Origin: Linum tenue
Lineage: Eukaryota; Streptophyta; Magnoliopsida; Malpighiales; Linaceae
Length of the DNA stretch: 64,000 bases
Assembly: GCA_946122785.1 (NCBI GenBank)
Contig: CAMGYJ010000002.1
Location: forward strand, 15,574,839-15,638,838
Direction of reading: 5' to 3'
Part shown: one piece after another, positions 10,180 to 21,812 of the stretch
How positions within the stretch are numbered: the first letter of the stretch is position 1
Layout: every line of letters starts with the position of its first letter
Position numbers and translations under genes: made by a program
The notes under the pieces: generated by a model
The model's database searches: none
What the model saw: the letters and a program-made list of their open reading frames with translations, nothing else
Told to the model about the DNA's origin: nothing

Positions 10180-11590
10180 TGACACGCCAAAACACAACAC
10201 CAAACTGCGACCAAGTGTAATCGCAGTCCAGGAATGCAGTAACAGGCAAGTTCAATTATCAACCCGGGGTCTAGATCTACTGCTTACTCCGCGATTCTCT
10301 ATTATCTAGCAAACTAGTTCGAGTGATTGTTGTTAAAAGTAAAAGCAACAAGAAAGCAGTAAATTGTTCGGTTTTCAAAGTCAGGAAAGAGTCACTCGGG
10401 ATTGAGTCCCCCTAGCCCCTTAGTTAGGTTCAATTGTAATTCCCTGGGTTGATTTACTGTTGATTAGACTGCGGAAAATCCGACAGTAGCTTGGAATCTC
10501 TTAAGCTGACCAAGCCCTCTCAGTCTAACTACCCGGCAGACGACTAGTCTTCACCGGGATAGAAAGCTGAGGCTATGAACACAGAACTCCACTACTGGAA
10601 TTGAATTCCAGTACAAAGCAGTAAACTGGCTAACTCTCGTATAGCCAATCTCCTACTATCGAATGAAGAGGCTTTAACAACCTAATCAGATTCTATCTAT
10701 CTCAGGTTGCAGCAGAAATTGAGAAAAGCTGATCAGACTCCAATCAATTCAATAAACATGCATCATTCGATTAAAATCAAACAGTAATATCATCCCAAGT
10801 CATTACAATCAAATCCCTAACACAAGGAACTAGGGTTCTTCATACCCAAGTGAGAGAAGGGTTCTACTCCATAGAGAGAGAAGAGAAGTAATCGGATTAG
10901 TCATACTCATAACGATGAGGAAAATCTGCTCCGGGACGATGATTTTCACTCCTATGACGATCTCCAAGCTCGATTCGATGAAACCCAGCTCTAAGATAGC
11001 TTCTAGGATGTGTTCTTCGTACTTTCTCTCTCTAGGGCTCTGTTTTTGCTCTGAAAACACGATTCTCCCCCTTTTGGCTCGGAATATGCTCTAAAACCAG
11101 GATTTTCCGACTCGCACGGCCAGGGTGCACGGCCGTGCAGATCACCCACTTGGCCGTGCAGCTCAAAACACGGCGCATCAATTAATCTCAGCCATCTCAC
11201 ACGGCCAGGGTTGCACGGCCGTGTGAGGAATCCAGCCTGCCCGTGCTCGGCCTCGCAGAATTCCGCACGGCCAGGGTGCTCAATGGCACGGCCGTGTGAG
11301 AATTCTGGCCTGCCCGTGCATGCTCTCGCAGAATTCCGCACGGCCTGGATTGTACTGCGCACGGCCGTGCCATTCCATGGTCTGCCCGTGCAGCTTCCTT
11401 GAAATCTCGCCATTCGTCCGATCTTCGTCCAATCGACCCCAGACTCGCTCCCAAGCCTCCATTCACGTACTAGGACCTGAAATATCACAAACAAGCACAA
11501 CCTAGCGTGAAATCGGCCTAAAACACGAGAATCAACACCTCAAACGGTGTAAGAACGAGGGTAAAAACATGTGTAAATAACGGTCTATCA
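10180..11590 (-). mobile_element. Solo LTR, TGATAG family, second copy
   Basis: Read on the minus strand the element starts TGATAGACC (11590) and ends GTGTCA (10180). The 5-bp duplication CTACC flanks it (10175-10179 and 11591-11595). It is 1411 bp, similar in length and end sequence to the solo LTR at 7355-8695 and the LTR at 60981-62293. There is no internal region, so it is a solo LTR. It lies upstream of the U2AF35-like gene in the same direction as that gene, so it could supply promoter activity. Confidence 0.88.
11109..11393. repeat. CACGGCCGTG-type tandem repeats in LTR
   Basis: Degenerate units of roughly 70-80 bp, each carrying CACGGCCAGG, a palindromic GCACGGCCGTG and a CAGAATTCC spacer, repeat about four times. 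They are GC-rich against an AT-rich surround. They occupy the LTR position that holds a different palindrome set in the copy at 7355-8695. Confidence 0.7.
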
Positions 11591-11610
11591 CTACCCATCT
11601 GGCAACGGGA

Positions 11611-11945
11611 TTGACGAATCCTCGCTTCCCAGGCTGGAGTAACCAGTCTTCAATGGGAGTGGAGGAGGTTGGTGGTGTACACCGACGTTGGAGGCAGATG
11701 CGGCGACAATGGAGGTTAATTCCAGTGAGTATGGTCCTTTCAGATGCGGAAAGGAAACAGAAAGAAGGAAGGAGGAGAGTGACGAATCGTGGATTCCCAG
11801 GCCGGAGTACCGGGTGTTTGATGGGAGTGGAGGAGGTTGGTTGTGTACACCTTCCTTGGAGGCAGATGCGGCGAGAATTCCGGCGAGTAGGGTTCTTTCA
11901 GATACGGGAAGGAAACATGAAGAGTCGGGAAGGAGAACGGTTGTA
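11611..11945. repeat. Diverged tandem duplication, about 168 bp unit
   Basis: Two adjacent units start at GACGAATCC (11614) and GACGAATCG (about 11781). They share phrases such as GGGAGTGGAGGAGGTTGGT, GGAGGCAGATGCGGCGA and TTTCAGAT(A/G)CGG. The sequence may be diverged upstream DNA of the U2AF35-like gene. I recognise no protein. Confidence 0.65.
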
Positions 11946-12699
11946 GTCGCTGAAAAATGGCAAAAATCCCGCTTAAATGGGCTGCCACGTCAGACTCCTA
12001 AAATCACTCTATGCGCAGGAAAATTTGAATGGGGGTTGCAGTTTTACTTTTCAGCTATAAATTATACTGTTGATATATGTTTGAGATAAATTGCTGCTCG
12101 ATCGTTTCCGTGTTCGATTTTCTTTCCGATACAAATCATTAATTTTGATTTCCTTCATAATACAAAAAATGTTATTAATAGAATATTCGTAATTAAACAT
12201 GCCCATTCTACCGTTTAGCATGGTTCAAAGTGTGCCTGGGCACTAGGCAAAGCCAAAATGTCTCGCCTAGAATTTCCGTAGCGAATGAGAAATTCGGAAT
12301 GCGGCTGCACAGTTCGACAACACCTAGGTGTCGCTTAGGTGTAATTTGGCGGAGCTAGAGAGTCAAACTCAAAAGAAAGAAATTAACACCATCTACAATC
12401 TCAATCTTTTCAATAATTCAAATATGTGTGAACCATTGACCTACGATTCTATGAACTTTTGAGTTTTTCATATTTCAAAGGGTTAAATAAGTTATTAATC
12501 ATTTGAAGTGAAGTAGAAGTGTTGTAAAACAATTATTTCATTAATCATCTAGTACAAAAGTCTGTTTTTACTTTCAACGTTAACCTACGATTTTATTATT
12601 TACTTTTATTAAGAGATTTTAAACGAAAACAGAAAACACAAACGTAGCACCAAATTGAAGCAGAAGAAAAAAGAAGCTGGTGGTACAAAATAGCATCAA
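11946..12699. other. Intergenic with hAT-type remnant
   Basis: Around 12225-12370 the sequence carries GTTCAAAGTGTGCC and several CCTAGGTG-type motifs that resemble the ends and interior of the hAT element at 19183-20071, so a decayed relative is likely. The last 100 bases are the 3' flank of the sulfotransferase pseudogene and match the 3' flank of the copy at 39895. No gene is visible. Confidence 0.4.
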
Positions 12700-13660
12700 T
12701 TAATCATTAAGAGAAAGTTCGGATCCTTGCAACTTGAACTGCGTTAGATGTTCAATGCTCTCAGCCATCTGGGAAGTCAAGTAGTTCTTTCAATCACCAA
12801 CGGTTCCTTTCCTAACGAAGTGGCCATTTATAACTGAGTCCAACTCTAGTACACCATTCTTGTTAACCTCCAACTCCTTGAGCCTACCCAAATTGCTACC
12901 CCACAACACTTTCTCCACCACCTAATCACCACCACCCGCCGCGGCCGACGTCGAGGAAAACGATTTCCCCATAAACGAAGCCAGCTTCCTGACCAGCTCT
13001 TTGGGCTCCCTGCACAGCTCCTCGTACTTGAGAAACAACACCTCCTCGGGTCGCCTCCGACTCTCTTGCCACACTACAAAAAAGAATAGATTTAGGGACC
13101 AACATAAGGAACGGTTTTTTATATCGTCTCCGGAAATAGGTTTATAAGTGTTATTAGGGACAAGTGAACTAAATTGTCTCCATAGGATAAGTAATGCAGT
13201 TTTATTAATTTTTTATTTAGTTTAGCTGTCCACTAAAAGAATAAGTCTGACTGAATATTAAATCGAATTGAATTTTCTTAAGCCGACGGATTAGCAGGGA
13301 TGTTTTTGGTCCCCAAAATATAATGCTTTAAAGGGTAGGGTTGATATTAGTAGATTTTATGTCTCTTAAACTTTGCTTTGATTATTAGGGGAGTTTTAAG
13401 CTTTTAATTGATTCATTTTCCTTGCCTGGTGGTTACGCGTTAGGATTAGCATGGATTTTTTTCTTTTCCTTTCCAATCTTGAACTAATCCTTTTTTCCTT
13501 TTCCTATTTTTTTCTTTTTTTTTATATTGGAACTTGCAAATGATCAATTTCTTCCTTCCAATTTTGAAAAATAGTAGTTTCGTTACCATGTTTATTAGTT
13601 TCCTTGTCACATTTGGATTGTTATGAGCATTTCTATAATGCTTTACAGTAGTGGCTATTT

Positions 13661-14112
13661 GTGATGGCAATGGGATGGGGGCGGTGCGAGTACCTCAATA
13701 TCCCTGCCCCGGCCCAACTCTAATACAGGTCGGGCGGGTAAAACTCGCGCGGGTATGGGATGTGGCGGGTTGATCCACTCTCACATGTTATTTCAAAAAT
13801 ACACACGCAAATTTTACTTTTACGATAAAACGAAGGGGAAAACACTTTATGAATGAAAAATGGTGATAAAAGAATGAGTAATTGAGTCTAACCAGTTGAA
13901 AGGATCGACTCTAATTAGTTGAAGAGAAGTCAAAATAGGAGAAATATGTATAGATATTGTAAGAAATCAAGGTAGAATGAGCCGGGACGAGGCAGGGCTG
14001 GTCGGAAGTAGACACCCATGCCCCGCCCCATGCTAGTGCGGGTCGGGTAATACCCTCCCCGTCGCGGGTCAGGTCGGATAATACCCGTGGGGTGGGTTCA
14101 AATTGCCATCAC
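13661..14112. mobile_element. Nested MITE-like element in the CACTA
   Basis: Perfect 11-bp inverted ends GTGATGGCAAT and ATTGCCATCAC bound a 452-bp segment whose two ends are rich in GGGCGGG- and GGTCGGGT-type motifs. No clean target duplication is visible, so the superfamily is left open, although the ends resemble hAT-type MITEs. Confidence 0.55.
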
Positions 14113-14139
14113 TACTGGTGATTCGAGATACAAATTAAA

Positions 14140-15100
14140 GTTGAATAATAACCTTAAATGTACAAGTTTAGGTTGCACTTTAAGAAAATTTGTACTTTTA
14201 TATTATGTTACAACTTCAATTTGTGGCCTAACATAAAGGTACTAATTCAGTTTGTACCATAAAAGAATTTATACAAAATAGTATAAGTACAACCTGAAGC
14301 TGTACCACAACATTAAATGTACAACTTCAATTTGTATCGTAAAGGCAAAAAACTAAAGCACCAATATTTAAAGATATTTTAAAATTCCTCATTTATAAAT
14401 ATGTTAGTTTGATTTTGCTAAACATCATATTCAACTACACAAAACAATTTTGATACTAGGAAGGAGATGCTCAACAAAAAAGAAGAGCTACCGTAAGACA
14501 ATCAAGATTCAATGTGCACTTCCAAATGACATTCGTTATGATATATTTAAAAAAATTAGACTTTCATTACTAGTTCATATCATGTGGTACTTCTTGGTAT
14601 GTAAATACGATTGTACTATAATGTATAAAAGTTTACCATGGATTATGAATAATGTCATATAGTAGAATGGTTGCGTACATGATAGTAGAAAAAACATCTC
14701 AAAAAACAAAACCATTGTTTCAAATTCATAAAGCATCAAATCCTCAATAAATCATGAAATCTTAAAATAAAATAAAATCCTCAGTTTTAAATCCACATAT
14801 CAAACGAGCCCTGTTGCTTAAATGCCAACAAGAATGGACTAGGAGATAACTAACTTTAACATACACTGAACCATATCAATTGAGAGGAATTTTACAATGC
14901 TTTAAAGTATTGATGCTTTGATTTTTGTTTTTATAATACAACTTGAGGTTGTAGTTATGGTACAGCCACAGGTTTTACCTATACTTTTTGCATAAATCCA
15001 TTTATGGTACAAATTAAAGGTGTACTTTTATATTATAATACAACTTCAATTTGTACATTTAGCGTTATGTTACAATTTCAAGTTATACTTTAAAGTTTCA
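14140..15100. repeat. Palindromic TTGTAC/GTACAA repeat field
   Basis: Units built on GTACAACTT-AATTTGTACC occur in both orientations at 14140-14345 and 14930-15100, with AT-rich sequence between them. The same unit makes up the MITE at 32767-33045. The arrangement suggests a MITE of that family enlarged by insertion or duplication. Confidence 0.5.
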
Positions 15101-15479
15101 ATGCTTCAAAACATAATAGAATAGAAGTGCACATCAACTGATTTATGAATGCACATGCAGTACAGTAGATGTTTACATTGACACCTGTACAATATTACAA
15201 TAATTGTTCTTTATACTAATTATTTTTGAATCACACCCCAACTCCATTGAATGAATCGAATGATCGAAAGCAACAGATGGAGCTTGACCACATTAGGATC
15301 TAAATCTCCAAAACTTATAATTAGCCCTTCAATTAGCTACTTCCCTGAAACGGGTCACGGCAAAATCTATCTACAATACAATTTATGGCTAATATGGCTT
15401 TTGGTGTGCTGGGCCTTTTAGCCAAAATTTTGGCGGACTTTCTTGCTAAAATTTCAAACCTCGGCCAGACAAATAAATC

Positions 15480-16790
15480 ATATTCCATTTTCACCGTAAT
15501 TCTGCTTCCATCTATTTGGCTTTGGCTGCGATATTCAATTTCCCCGTTGATTTTCTTTCCTTAAGATAGCACAAACCAATCCTTTCCCTCCTTGCATCTT
15601 TGTTTCCCTCCTATTCCAACTTTTTAGCCCTATATTTGGCTTTGGCGGCGAAAATCTTGCTTCACAAAATCGATATAGTCAAGAACTTTGTTCCTTCAAT
15701 CTGTTGAGTTTTGTGATTGTTCTCTGCCTCCGTCCGGTAGGTTTCAGTTCACGTTCTGATTCGACGATTCAACTCCCTTCTCGATCTTGATACTTGCATA
15801 TTTATTGATTCTTCTTGTTTTGTTATCGTTCATGATCATTGGGACTTTTAGGGTTTATCATTCTTAGATGTTTATATGTTAACTGTTTGGATTGAGAAAA
15901 AAATATTATTCAAGCTGCATCTGTGTTTCTCTTTTCCGACTTGATGTCCCCTGTTTGAGTTCTTAGAGTAGACGAAGACGACGTTGCAACATATATATGT
16001 ATTTAGTCCTCTCTTTTCTTTCTCATTATAACAGTGATTATGAAATTACTTTGCAGCAATGGTTCGTGCAACGAACAAAAAAGCGGAATTTAGATCACAT
16101 CGTCCGCTCATATGTAGACACAGGAACCCAAAACATGTCACGTGTACCAGAAACTGAATTGCCTTCCATAATTCTTCAATCCAATTTGCGTGCATCTGGT
16201 AGTGGAGAACCGAAATCATTGAATGTGGAAGGTTTTATTTCTATTTGTATGATTGTCTTCTTTGAGCTGCGGCTTGTATTGTTTCTAGTTATGGATTTTA
16301 GCTGCAAGATTAATCATGCACATCAGATGGAAATCAAGATTTGGCTGATTCTTTTAGTTTGCATTAGCTAATTACGTTGAAAAGTCACTGCCCTAAAAGC
16401 CTGTGCTGCTTCTTGATTTTTCAGTTTGAGTTTAGGAACTAATAGAAGCCAACCAAAGTTCATTGCTCTAGGACTTCTCTATGTCCATTTGTTTTGGTAC
16501 TTGTTGTTTCATATATGACATCAGTGTAGTGTGAATTTGTTGATTCATACATTGGCAGAGTCATGCTTTGCTTCAGTTTGGTACTAATTCACTTGTGTCT
16601 TCATTATTTGTACTCCATGCATTTTTCCCCCCAATTGAGTTCCTACTTCCATTTGATTCAATTAATGTCCTTGCCATATATTTAACTTTTAAATTTTTCC
16701 TGATTACACTTTCAGGAGCCGAGAAGAAAGAATATTTGTTGGCCAGGACATACTGTGGTATGCAGAGATAGGATTTTAGTATATTTTTTG
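15480..16790 (+). other. Possible captured gene piece inside the CACTA
   Basis: Base composition shifts here to a leader-like pyrimidine-rich sequence (15480-15760). A block at 16057-16230 follows a TTTGCAG acceptor-like site and ends at a possible AAG-GT donor, encoding residues such as SRVPETELPSIILQSNLR. A short block follows near 16714-16771. The open frame 15997-16371 is not itself a gene. I cannot identify the source protein. CACTA elements are known to carry host gene pieces, so capture is a reasonable inference. Confidence 0.3.
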
Positions 16791-17034
16791 TTAGAGAGAT
16801 ACTAGAACAAATTATGAATCTGAAACTTGTTATCTATTTCTTTTTTAGCTTTTCTTTCTCTAGTTTTACGAGAGAATGTTTATCCTTTCAAAAGATGAAT
16901 GTTAGTTTATGGTGTTGGATTGGATTGCATTGTAGTAATTTTGTTTTAATTTTTATGAAGATACTTTTATGACATTTTTCTATATTGAGTTAAAATGTGT
17001 TATGTCATTCCTAAAAGTTTCACTATATTAGTCA

Positions 17035-17960
17035 CGATTCACGAGGTAACATGTGCCATCAAACTCACATAGGCGACAATCTTTCGTCCCCAAAGACATT
17101 GTTTAAGCAAATTGATGCCCCCTGAAGACACTGCTTAAAGGACAATTGGTCATCCATAACAGTTAAATAGGTGACAATTAGGCGTCCCCAAAATACAAGG
17201 TAAGGGACAATTAATCGTCCTTATAAGTGATACATGTGACAATTAGGCATCCCCAAAGACACATGCTAAGGGACAACAAGTTGTCATACGACTTTCATAA
17301 ATGACAATTTGTTGTTCCTAAAAGGTGTATAAGTGACAATTAGGCATCCCCAAAGACACATGCTAAGGGACAACAAGTTGTCATACGACTTTCATAAAGG
17401 ACAATTTGTTGTTCCTAAAAGGTGTATAAGTGACAATTCCTCGTCCCCGATACACAACTAAAGAGACAATTGGTCGTCCTTAAAAGTCATAGGTGACAAC
17501 TTGTCGTCCCTAAAGATATGGTATAAGAGATCACTCGTAGTCATTGAATAAAGCTTTTGGGGACGACTTTTAAACTTCAATTTAATACCTATAGGAACGA
17601 CATGTCGAGCTTGTAAAAAAAAAGGGGACAATTTATTATACCAAGATAGGCCCAACACAATCATGAAATTGTTTATGTGGGACAACACTTTGTCCCTGCA
17701 AATGAAGTTTAGTGGACGATTAATTGTCGCTACAGTTATAGCTATGGGGACGACGGGTTGTCTTTCACATAAAAGAAACGAAACGACGACTTGCGAGTAT
17801 CGGGGACGACTGTCGTCCCTAGTAATGGGGACGACCTAGAATTTTGTCGTCTCCAAAAGAATAGAGGACAAGAGTATAGGGAACCATAGTCGTCCCCAAA
17901 AACTATAGGGACGATTTTTCCTATTTCCGGGGACGACTTTCGTCGTCCCCAAACCTCCTC
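17035..17960. repeat. CACTA subterminal repeats
   Basis: More than fifteen short copies of a motif like GACAATTNGTCGTCCC occur in both orientations near the right terminus, including one almost exact duplication of about 110 bp (17229-17335 and 17336-17425). In En/Spm-type elements such arrays bind the element's own TnpA-type protein. Their presence supports the CACTA call. Confidence 0.75.
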
Positions 17961-18309
17961 TTTTTTGTAGTGCCAGTAGCCCGCCACATGTTCGTAAAAA
18001 GGTCCGTAGGGTAGAACCCCGTTGCAGAAGCTCTCTACGGCTCCCTCCAGGGGGAACTGCTCATCATAACCGCCGCCGCGCCTAAACAACTTGTTGTAGA
18101 AATGGCACATCGACACCAGCGTGTCCTTTTGTGTTACGAGCCACGTACACGAACTTGCACCAGGACGCCCTCACCGTCTCTGGCAAGTAACTGTAAGGCA
18201 AGTGAGTGTGGAGCAATCAAGGAGACGAACAACCGAGCAACATGCGTTGGAATTGGTCTTTGAGGAAAGTGTTTTCGAGGGTGGGAACAACTTCGTGTGG
18301 GTTCTTCTC

Positions 18310-19061
18310 ATGTGGTTATTTATTTTGTTAGCCGGAGAAAAACCATTGGAGAAGTTCGATCGTCAAGTTGAACAATTTAAGAAGATGGTCGTTGATAGAA
18401 ATATTTCTTGTGATAACTGGGTGGACCAAAATCAACTTCGTTGGAACTTAGCATATGATAACCATAATGGTGGGCATCGATGGTCTATCATGACATCCAA
18501 CATGGCAGAGAGCATCAATGGTGTTTTCAAAGATATTCGTTCACTTTCTATAGCTTCCCGTGTGGTTATTTATTTTGTTAGCCGGGGAAAAACGATTGGA
18601 GGAGTTCGATCGTCAAGTTGAGCAATTTAAGAAGATGGTCGTTGATAGAAATATTTCTTGTGATAACTGGGTGGACCAAAATCAACTTCGTTGGAGCTTA
18701 GCATATGATAACCATAATGGTGGGCATCGATGGTCTATCATGGCAGAGAGCATCAATGGTGTTTTCAAAGATATTCGTTCACTTTCTATAGCTTCTCTTG
18801 TGCAACATACTTATTGGCGATTATTGGAGAAATTTGATGGATGTGGTTGGAGAAAGAAACCCAAATCATAAATGGTCATTCACAATACACCAAGTCTATC
18901 GAAGATCTTACGAAGCCGTGGGCACTGTCGAAGATCTTATGAAGCCGTGGGCACAAAAGGCAGTTGGACATTCTATGACAGAAATTGATCGACGTCAGGG
19001 CATCTATGTAGTTCAGACTCTTCCCAACAATTTCAGCATGACGGGTTCGAAACACTCATAG
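18310..19061 (+). pseudogene. Mutator-like transposase fragment, internally duplicated
   Basis: The reading frame shows the C-terminal part of a MULE/MuDR-type transposase: SNMAESINGVFKDIRSLSIAS, then LVQHTYWRLLEKF and PWAQKAVGHSM. A 250-bp unit starting TGTGGTTATTTATTTTG occurs twice in tandem (18311 and 18561). The second copy has lost 12 bases between TCTATCATG and GCAGAGAGC. A further 29-bp duplication lies at about 18897-18954. The catalytic DDE core is absent and frames shift between blocks, so it is dead. It abuts the truncated sulfotransferase pseudogene at 18309. Confidence 0.8.
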
Positions 19062-19182
19062 TGCACTTCGACAGCAACAATCAGGCGGGATTTGCACTTG
19101 TGGGAAATTCTAAGGAAATAAAATTTCTTGCTCTTAGCGTGTTGGGTCTGATCTCCCTCCACTATATCATCATCATCCTGTG

Positions 19183-20071
19183 CAGTGTTCAAGAAGATGC
19201 GCCTAGGTGCGATTAGTTGTTGGGCATGGAGGAAACATGGAGAAGAGAGTTGGGCGTACAAAACATGGAATCGAGTGGGAAAACGCCTAGGTGGTGATTA
19301 GGCGCTCGGAAGCCCGATTCCAATCAATTGGGCGAGCCCAGAACACGTAAATAGGGGGAAGTTCTACCTTTTTTATTACCCGTAACCCTAATCTGCCCTT
19401 TTATTTCATTCGACATATCCAACAAAAAAAAAAAGAGATCACCAGCCACGCGAGAGATGAGCGAACACCGCCGTCCTCCACGCGAGCGACCAGCGCCGCC
19501 GTCCTCGCCGTCGGACTCACCTTCGATCAGCGTCGTCAGACTAGCCATCGACCAGCGTCTTTCTCGCCTTAGTCCTCACCGGTCGTCCTCGCCATCTCTA
19601 GCCGGTCATCATCACAAAGCACAGCGGGTCGGCGGCCAGGTGAGAATGGTTTGGGATGAATTGATTCAATTGATTTTGTAGGCTGAATCTGGACAAATTG
19701 ATGTGGGTTGACATTGTTTGTTTTGTGATGGGTAGTCGATTGATGGTAGGGATGAGATTTAGGGAATATATTGGAATTTAGTGTTGTTGGATGGTGGTAG
19801 TATAGATGCTGAGGGTGACTTGGGAAGAAGCAGGGGAAGGTTATGAGAGAAAGAAGAATAATGATGTCAAGGGAAAGGGAAGAGTTTTCGGGTGAATATT
19901 AGGCAATTTTTTATTGAGTTTAACTCAGTTTGCACGAATGAATGATGCACTAAGCTTAAATATCAATCATATTTTTTTCGACGTTTAATCTCGATAGGCG
20001 ACGATTAATCGGTCTGGGCGTTGGGCGGTGCCTCCTCGCCTAGATGACGCCTGGCGTCTTCTTGAACATTG
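19183..20071. mobile_element. hAT-type element, CCTAGG family, non-autonomous
   Basis: The ends are CAGTGTTCAAGAAGA and, inverted, CAATGTTCAAGAAGA. The 8-bp target duplication ATCCTGTG flanks it (19175-19182 and 20072-20079). Near both ends lie GCGCCTAGG-type motifs. An open frame at 19457-19681 rich in Arg, Pro and Ser ends at a GGCCAG-GTGAGA donor-like site and may be a leader exon remnant. No hAT transposase domain is present. Confidence 0.88.
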
Positions 20072-20308
20072 ATCCTGTGTACCAAAGAAGTCATACATCT
20101 GAGACTACTGATGCTCATCTGGTGCACTAGTGAACAACCCCTGTCCCTAGCTACCCCTAAAGCTGCTGATCAGGACACCATATTGACGCCATAAAAGTAG
20201 GATCCCCTTCTAGCGAGTCCCGCGTATCGTGCGGTGAGGCTGCTCTAGTATCACTACCGCATGCTATGTATCCGCCTCCCATCGTAGCATGCTGAGGTGT
20301 ATGGAGGC

Positions 20309-21334
20309 CAGTGGCGGATCCATGGGGCTCTAGGGGTGTCCCGGGACACCCCTAAAATCTGGTAACACGATTATTCAACCTCCGATAGAAGTTTGCATAT
20401 AGGTAAAAGAAAAATATTAAAGTGGTGGCGGGACACTTCTAAAATTGGGAAAAACAATTATAATCTCCCAATAGTAGTTTGTGTATGGGTAAATATAAAG
20501 ATTTAAGTGGTTGCCTATGTGATTTGAACTTGGGTCGATGGTACTATTAATAAACATATTTTTCATTAGACTATAACTCATTTGTTTTTGTATTTCAAAT
20601 CCAAATATAATAGTAAAAACCTATTTTTTATCCCAATTATTTTCAAAAGCTAACGATTAAACCCAATTACGGGCTCCCCTGGTCTAGTAGGATATATCGA
20701 GAGAGATTTATAGAGCATTGTTGGACACCGATTGTATTTTACAATTTTTCCAAAGTACGACTCACGTCGGGGTCGTTTGGTTTTGGTGATAGTTTGGTTG
20801 GGATAGTTACAATGCATGCAATGTCCACAATGCATCATTTTTTTTAAATTTTCTGCGCAAACAATACATGCATTGTTTGCTTGATTTGACACAAATTAAA
20901 CTATCACTCAAAATGAGTGATAGTTAAATCTCAAGTTTTCGTTGAGATTGTTTGATGGAGATTGTTGTGTTTTCTTCTTCTTCCAAAGATGTCCCTACCT
21001 TTTTATGTGTATTGCTTTTTTATATTAAAGACAAAGGATAAAAGTGACATTTCACCCAAAGAATGATACAATTTATTTAAATACTACAATAACTATCACA
21101 GAAACCAAACGATGTAAACTATAATACACCAATTTTCTTATATACATGTATATTATTATGCATGCATTGATGACAATACAACGATATATTTAACTATCAC
21201 CAAAATCAAACGACCCCGACGTCATGTGCTTTGTTTTCCTTTGGACAAGTCAGATATTTTTTTTATTTAATAATTATTTTAACTTAATTTTTAGAAGAGG
21301 ACACCCCTAGATAAAATTTCTGGATCCGCCACTG
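20309..21334. mobile_element. hAT-like MITE, CAGTGGCGGATCC family
   Basis: Perfect inverted ends CAGTGGCGGATCCA/TGGATCCGCCACTG are interrupted only by one substitution region, with an 8-bp duplication ATGGAGGC (20301-20308 and 21335-21342). It is 1026 bp because another element is nested inside it. A shorter relative lacking the nest sits at 40940-41501. Confidence 0.88.
20768..21218. mobile_element. Nested TIR element, GGGGTCGTTTGG type
   Basis: Ends of about 27 bases, starting CGGGGTCGTTTG and inverted at the right, bound 451 bp. ACGT is repeated on both sides (20764-20767, 21219-21222). The relative at 40940-41501 has the uninterrupted site (about 41380-41395), which proves insertion. The superfamily is unclear; a 4-bp duplication is unusual. 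Confidence 0.8.
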
Positions 21335-21366
21335 ATGGAGGCTATCGTCTGGCTGAAACGCTAAAG

Positions 21367-21463
21367 AAGCTCTGTACCGCTCCCTCCAACGAGAACAACT
21401 CAGGACCGCCATGTTTGAGCAGCTTGTTGTAGAAATGTCACATCGACACTACCGTGTCCTTGA
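21367..21463 (-). pseudogene. Sulfotransferase scrap
   Basis: About 97 bases match, on the minus strand, the region around KDTVVSMWHFYNK and the following EGAVESF-type residues of the intact copies, with substitutions. No other part of the gene adjoins it. It is a leftover of a further copy or of rearrangement within pseudogene 2. Confidence 0.75.
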
Positions 21464-21703
21464 TGGTCTTTCATAAAAAACCTTATTCTGGAACTTAAGA
21501 GTTCATGCATGCACAATTACGTACACATCAACACATCGTCATCTACCTTCTTCCTTCCGAATAATAAAAAGAAGACAATTTTTTATTATTTCTTAGTAAG
21601 AAATTTGAAATCGTCGAAACCAGAACATACAAAGGCAACACCAAATTGAAGCGAAAAAAGAAAGTAGTAGAAAATCACATCAACTAATTAATTAGTCCAG
21701 CAA
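21464..21703. other. Sulfotransferase 3' flank copy
   Basis: From about 21502 the sequence (CATGCATGCACAATTACGTA onwards) matches the 3' flank of the pseudogene at 44156, including the site into which the hAT element at 43287 inserted. It is therefore duplicated flank DNA, not a gene. Confidence 0.65.
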
Positions 21704-21812
21704 TTAATCATCAAGAGAAAGTCCCGTCCCCTGCAATTTAGACTGCGTAAGCTGGTCAATGCACTGAGCAATCTGTGGAGTCAAGTAATTCTCCCAATCT
21801 CGTACGGTTCCT

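Larger units (their letters stand above)
13072..17972. mobile_element. CACTA (En/Spm-type) transposon, non-autonomous
   Basis: The element starts CACTACAAAAAAG and ends CTTTTTTGTAGTG, perfect 12-bp inverted termini apart from the flanking context. The 3-bp target duplication CCA (13069-13071, 17973-17975) matches the uninterrupted paralogue sequence across the site. Inside the right end are many subterminal repeats. I find no TnpA- or TnpD-like frame in its 4901 bp, so it is non-autonomous. It holds a probable nested element (13661-14112), diverged palindromic repeats (14140-15100) and a stretch that looks like captured exons (15480-16790). Confidence 0.93.
12700..18309 (-). pseudogene. Sulfotransferase pseudogene 1, split by CACTA
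   Basis: The C-terminal part (12700-13071) and middle part (17973-18309) are one sulfotransferase gene closest by eye to the copy at 39895-40836, interrupted by the CACTA element. On the minus strand the Trp of GDWK is TGA, and a second in-frame TAG lies in the acidic loop before VEKVL. A one-base insertion near 18128 breaks the frame at the RNPKD motif. At 18309 the gene stops abruptly within the EKNPHEVVPT region and Mutator-like sequence follows, so about the first 80 codons, including the PAPS loop, are gone. It cannot encode an enzyme. Confidence 0.92.

Noticed and set aside
11003..11505. Overlapping frames of 60-165 codons on both strands
   Set aside because: They arise from the GC palindromic repeats in the solo LTR and have repetitive Gly/Arg/His content.
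17035..17960. CRISPR-like array of short repeats
   Set aside because: Repeats are in both orientations, irregularly spaced and degenerate; they are CACTA subterminal repeats in a plant genome.
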